Below are positions 60,807-64,000 of a stretch of DNA of 64,000 bases, in pieces. Both the position numbers and the translations under genes were made by a program. This DNA is from Bacteroidales bacterium UBA4070 (GTDB taxonomy: Bacteria > Bacteroidota > Bacteroidia > Bacteroidales > VadinHA17). The stretch lies in assembly GCA_002383485.1 (NCBI GenBank), contig DFYY01000004.1:1-64000 (forward strand), in the 5' to 3' direction. Below the pieces are notes generated by a model. It saw only the letters and a program-made list of their open reading frames with translations, was not told the origin of the DNA and did not search any database. Every line of letters begins with the position of its first letter. Position 1 is the stretch's first letter.

Positions 60807-61685
60807 GTGGCAATAACAACGGGAGGAATATCCAGATACAGGCTCGGCAGTTCATATGTCACACTGGTTGTTAGTGTCTCACTGGTTCTGTTCCTCCTAG
60901 GCATTCTCGGGATGGTGCTGATAAACGCAAGGCAGTTGTCCGACTACTTCAGGGAGAGCCTCTCATTTACCATAATGCTGAAGGAGGATGCCCGGGAGGC
61001 CGATATAAGGATGTTGCAGAAGGAACTTGATGCCAGGCCTTTTGTCAAAAAAACCGAGTACGTTTCAAAAGATCAGGCTGCTGTCAAGCTTCAGGAGGAA
61101 CTTGGCGAGGACTTCCTGAACTATCTTGGCTACAATCCCCTGATGCCGACAATTGATGTGTATCTGCAGGCCAGGTACACTCACCCCGACAGCGTGATAA
61201 AACTTGAGAAAATAATTTCAGAATACCCGGTTGTGGATGAGGTTTATTATCAGGAATCACTACTTAACCTGATCAATGACTTTGTCCGGGAGATCAGCGC
61301 ATTTCTTTTGATAATAAGTCTCTTGCTGTTCCTGATTGCCCTGACGATCATCAATAACACAATTCGTCTGTCGATCTATTCCAAAAGATTCCTGATAAAC
61401 ACAATGCAGCTTATAGGTGCAAACAGGTCTTTTATACGGAAGCCCTTCCTGTTGCGGAGTCTCTTTTTCGGTTTTCTTGCCGCGCTGATTGCCATTGGTC
61501 TGCTGATGGGGCTTATGTATCTGATAGAGAAGGAATTTTTTGCACTTTTTACCTATGAGAATATCAATCTTTTTCTTCTTCTCTGTCTGGCACTGGTGGT
61601 TGCCGGGGTGGTTATAAACGGGATTTCTACTTTTTTTGCCGTGAACAGGTATCTCGGCATACACGAGGATAAATTATATTACTAG
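60807..61685 (+). CDS. ftsX: Cell-division ABC transporter permease FtsX
   Basis: 292 residues with the FtsX layout: a cytoplasmic start, TM1 (about 17-38), a large periplasmic loop (about 40-165) containing SFTIMLKEDAREADIRML and YVSKDQAAVKLQEELGEDFL, then three clustered TM helices (about 170-192, 218-245, 255-280). With FtsE it activates peptidoglycan hydrolases at the division site; FtsE is not in this window. The start codon is GTG at 60807 and no better ATG is nearby. It heads a tightly packed plus-strand run (DUF3098, uppP, truB, queA). Confidence 0.93.
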   Translation: MAITTGGISRYRLGSSYVTLVVSVSLVLFLLGILGMVLINARQLSDYFRESLSFTIMLKEDAREADIRMLQKELDARPFVKKTEYVSKDQAAVKLQEELGEDFLNYLGYNPLMPTIDVYLQARYTHPDSVIKLEKIISEYPVVDEVYYQESLLNLINDFVREISAFLLIISLLLFLIALTIINNTIRLSIYSKRFLINTMQLIGANRSFIRKPFLLRSLFFGFLAALIAIGLLMGLMYLIEKEFFALFTYENINLFLLLCLALVVAGVVINGISTFFAVNRYLGIHEDKLYY

Positions 61686-61691
61686 AAAGTT

Positions 61692-61940
61692 ATGGTTGCT
61701 AAAAAGGAAGAAGAAAAGAAGACCGGTTTTGCCCTGGGACGGGAGAATTACAAGTTGATGGCCCTGGGCTTCGCCGTCATAATTATCGGTTTTATTTTAA
61801 TGGCTGGGGGGAGATCCGATGACCCTAAGGTTTTTTCGGAAGATATCTTCAGTTTCCGCAGAGTCACCCTTGCCCCGCTGATTGTGCTGGCCGGGTTTAT
61901 CTTCGAGATATATGCAATAATGAAAAAGCCGCGCGAATAA
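61692..61940 (+). CDS. DUF3098 small membrane protein
   Basis: 82 residues with two TM helices (about 23-41 and 58-76) flanked by charged ends (MVAKKEEEKKTGFALGRENY; IMKKPRE). Matches DUF3098, a Bacteroidota family nearly always found between ftsX and uppP. Function unknown; position suggests a link to division or cell-envelope assembly. It starts 6 nt after ftsX, so the two are likely cotranscribed. Confidence 0.85.
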   Translation: MVAKKEEEKKTGFALGRENYKLMALGFAVIIIGFILMAGGRSDDPKVFSEDIFSFRRVTLAPLIVLAGFIFEIYAIMKKPRE

Positions 61941-61973
61941 GACAGAGGGCTTTGATTAATCTGACGACTGAGA

Positions 61974-62750
61974 ATGAATTGGTATGAAGCCCTGATTTTC
62001 GGGCTGGTGCAGGGATTGACAGAGTTTCTTCCTGTCAGCAGTGACGGACATCTTGAGATTGTGAAGTTTCTCTTTGGAGGGATCGAGGAGAGTTTCCTCT
62101 TTTCCGTGGCGGTGCACGGTGCAACTGTGCTGAGTATTCTGGTTGTCTTCCGGAAGGATATTATGAATTTATTCGGTGGTGTGTTAAAATTCAGGATGAA
62201 TGAGGAGACGGTCTATGCACTGAAGCTTATTGTTTCAATGATACCGGTTGCCATTGTTGGTTTTACTCTCAAAGACGAGGTTGAGTCACTTTTTGTTGCT
62301 GATATGGATATCACGGGATCCTTCCTGCTGGTTACTGCTCTCTTTTTGCTTGTAGGACATTTTGTGCCTAAAAGGGAAAAACCGATTACCTATGGCGGGG
62401 CCTTCCTGATGGGAATAGCACAGGCACTGGCCGTTCTGCCGGGATTATCCAGGTCGGGATCGACGATCTCAACCGGCCTGGCGCTTGGAAACAGCAAGAA
62501 CGACCTGGCCCGGTTCTCATTCCTTATGGTAATCGTACCTATAGTTGGAGCCAATTTTATGGAGGCGGTTACCCTGGAACCCCAGGCAGCAGACGGAGTG
62601 TTGTTCCCGCTGATAGTGGCATTTGTGGCGGCTTTTGTGTCTGGGTATGTCGCCTGCAGATGGATGATAGACATTGTGAAGAAGGGTAAACTTGGGTGGT
62701 TTGCCCTCTATTGCATACTTATTGGACTTACGTTGATAATATTTGCCTGA
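61974..62750 (+). CDS. uppP: Undecaprenyl-diphosphatase
   Basis: 258-residue multispan membrane enzyme that dephosphorylates undecaprenyl pyrophosphate so the carrier can be reused in peptidoglycan and O-antigen synthesis. Motifs: GLVQGLTEFLPVSSDGHLEI (the family's usual SSSGH appears as SSDGH) and LPGLSRSGSTISTGLALG with the active-site Arg-Ser-Gly. Length is typical (about 260). Start ATG 61974 is 33 nt after DUF3098. Confidence 0.95.
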   Translation: MNWYEALIFGLVQGLTEFLPVSSDGHLEIVKFLFGGIEESFLFSVAVHGATVLSILVVFRKDIMNLFGGVLKFRMNEETVYALKLIVSMIPVAIVGFTLKDEVESLFVADMDITGSFLLVTALFLLVGHFVPKREKPITYGGAFLMGIAQALAVLPGLSRSGSTISTGLALGNSKNDLARFSFLMVIVPIVGANFMEAVTLEPQAADGVLFPLIVAFVAAFVSGYVACRWMIDIVKKGKLGWFALYCILIGLTLIIFA

Positions 62751-62752
62751 AA

Positions 62753-63475
62753 GTGCTGAAGAGCTGTACCGACTTTGAGGAAGGCGAAGTATTGCTGTTG
62801 CAGAAACCGCTTTACTGGACATCCTTTGATTTGGTGAACAAGGTGAAGATGGCTGTAAGGTATCACTGCGGTCTTAAAAAGCTTAAGGTAGGTCATGCCG
62901 GGACGCTGGACCCCCTGGCCACGGGACTGATGATTGTCTGTACAGGAAAAGCTACCCGTCGTGTTGAGGAGTTCCGGGACCTGGACAAGACGTACACGGC
63001 GGTGATACGGTTCGGTCAGACGACTCCTTCTTTTGACCTTGAAAGTGAGGTGGATGGAGAGTTTCCTTCCGGTCATATAACAGAGGAGATGATCCGAGTT
63101 GCGCTGAAGAGTTTTTTGGGTGAGCAGGATCAGGAGCCTCCGCTCTTCTCTGCCAAGTTTGTTGATGGGAAGAGGGCATATGAGCTTGCAAGGAAGAAGA
63201 TAGAGAGGAAGCTTGACAAGGTGAAGGTTGTGTTCCGTGAGCTGGAGCTTCTCAGTTTTACCGGCACCGATGCAAAGATAAGGATTGTATGCAGCAAGGG
63301 CACCTATGTCAGGGCTTTTGCGCGTGATCTGGGTCTGGCCCTAGGCAGCGGCGGGCATCTCAGGGCTCTGGTTCGGGATAGTATTGGCGATTACACACTT
63401 GAAAAGGCGCTGACGGTGGAAGAGTTGAAATTTATTTTGGAAAATTTGAAACAAAGTGATAATTCATTCGTATAA
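62753..63475 (+). CDS. truB: tRNA pseudouridine-55 synthase
   Basis: 240 residues from GTG 62753, 2 nt after the uppP stop. It converts U55 of tRNA to pseudouridine. The core motif KVGHAGTLDPLATGLMIVCTG contains the catalytic Asp in GTLDP; the KPLYWTSFDLVNKVK start and YTAVIRFGQTTPSFDLESEV are also typical. Upstream codons that would extend the protein fall inside uppP, so GTG 62753 (or the CTG next to it) is preferred. The lack of an ATG is unusual but consistent with tight packing. Confidence 0.92.
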   Translation: MLKSCTDFEEGEVLLLQKPLYWTSFDLVNKVKMAVRYHCGLKKLKVGHAGTLDPLATGLMIVCTGKATRRVEEFRDLDKTYTAVIRFGQTTPSFDLESEVDGEFPSGHITEEMIRVALKSFLGEQDQEPPLFSAKFVDGKRAYELARKKIERKLDKVKVVFRELELLSFTGTDAKIRIVCSKGTYVRAFARDLGLALGSGGHLRALVRDSIGDYTLEKALTVEELKFILENLKQSDNSFV

Positions 63476-63502
63476 ATAATCTTGCACTAACGGATTTTGA
63501 TC

Positions 63503-64000
63503 ATGAAACTATCTCAATTTAAGTACACGTTGCCTCAGGATCTGATTGCACTTTATCCCTCTAAAAACAGGGATGAATCGCGGCTGATGGTAGTGCACAG
63601 GGATACCGGTGAGGTTGAGCATAAGGTTTTCAAGGACATCGTTGAGTATTTCAGGGAGCAGGATGTGGTTGTTTTCAACAACACCAAGGTATTTCCTGCC
63701 AGGTTGTACGGGAACAAGGAGAAGACCGGGGCTGAGATTGAGGTCTTTCTTCTGCGGGAACTGAACCGGGAGCAGAGGCTCTGGGATGTCCTGGTTGATC
63801 CCGCGAGAAAGATCAGGATTGGCAACAAGCTCTACTTCGGGGAGGATGATCTGCTCGTTGCGGAGGTAATTGACAATACAACATCCAGGGGCAGGACCCT
63901 TCGCTTTCTCTTTGACGGAACGTACGAGGAGTTCAAGCAGACACTTTATTCGCTCGGCGAGACACCCCTTCCCAAATTCATCAACAGGCCTGTTGAACCG
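63503..64000 (+). CDS. queA: S-adenosylmethionine:tRNA ribosyltransferase-isomerase, 5' part
   Basis: The first 166 codons of QueA, cut by the end of the window. QueA moves the ribosyl group of SAM to preQ1 in tRNA during queuosine synthesis. Recognisable sequence: KLSQFKYTLPQDLIALYPSK at the start, RDESRLMVVHRDTGEVEH, VVFNNTKVFPARLYG and GAEIEVFLLREL. The ATG at 63503 lies 28 nt after truB. The catalytic C-terminal half is outside the window. Confidence 0.94.
   Translation, partial: MKLSQFKYTLPQDLIALYPSKNRDESRLMVVHRDTGEVEHKVFKDIVEYFREQDVVVFNNTKVFPARLYGNKEKTGAEIEVFLLRELNREQRLWDVLVDPARKIRIGNKLYFGEDDLLVAEVIDNTTSRGRTLRFLFDGTYEEFKQTLYSLGETPLPKFINRPVEP

Overview
The window looks like a chromosomal segment of a member of the Bacteroidota, most likely Bacteroidales-like and anaerobic or facultative. 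The evidence is a PorZ-like type IX secretion (T9SS) component, proteins with T9SS sorting tails and PKD domains, a TonB-dependent receptor with a DUF4249 lipoprotein and an MG2/plug partner, the order ftsX-DUF3098-uppP-truB-queA, and several Bacteroidota-type -7 boxes (TAnnTTTG) in front of genes with weak or absent Shine-Dalgarno sites. No tRNA, rRNA or CRISPR array was seen.

Layout: 0.1-2.1 kb is an AT-rich, acquired-looking edge with an endonuclease III-like glycosylase carrying an unknown C-terminal domain and a truncated IS3-type OrfA. 2.1-7.1 kb is a trehalose module: a GH15 hydrolase divergent from otsB and a membrane-anchored, sensor-fused trehalose-6-phosphate synthase. 7.1-9.2 kb is mostly decayed DNA around an intact DsrE-family gene, with a broken vanadium haloperoxidase. 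9.3-15.7 kb holds a lipoprotein, a 5'-nucleotidase with an odd N-terminal domain, TrkH and a KdpDE-like two-component system. 15.9-18.4 kb is a large PKD/T9SS surface protein.

18.4-27.6 kb is the most unusual part. NADP-type glutamate dehydrogenase (gdhA) is followed 3 nt later by a large protein with two receiver-like domains and a PEP-synthase-type ATP-grasp domain but no phosphohistidine or PEP-binding domain. A 1557-residue paralog with four tandem sensor-like domains is divergent from gdhA. This may be an undescribed regulatory or phosphotransfer system tied to nitrogen or energy metabolism.

27.6-30.4 kb is a lipid-synthesis-like operon (acyltransferase, CDP-alcohol phosphatidyltransferase, GNAT protein). 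30.5-33.5 kb has a GH20 hexosaminidase and sodium-pump decarboxylase beta and gamma subunits. 33.5-40.9 kb is the divergent TonB receptor/DUF4249/MG2-plug locus. 40.9-47.0 kb has a small lipoprotein, an internally deleted NhaA, a 2'-5' RNA ligase-like protein, and GH106 and GH28 enzymes suggestive of rhamnogalacturonan breakdown. 47.2-53.1 kb has an M16 protease, a deoxynucleoside kinase, a GH3-type adenylating protein and RecO. 53.2-59.6 kb has two class III adenylate-cyclase-like proteins, one with an intact and one with an eroded HD domain, bracketing porZ and rdgB. 59.6-64.0 kb is housekeeping: ilvE, ftsX, DUF3098, uppP, truB and the start of queA.
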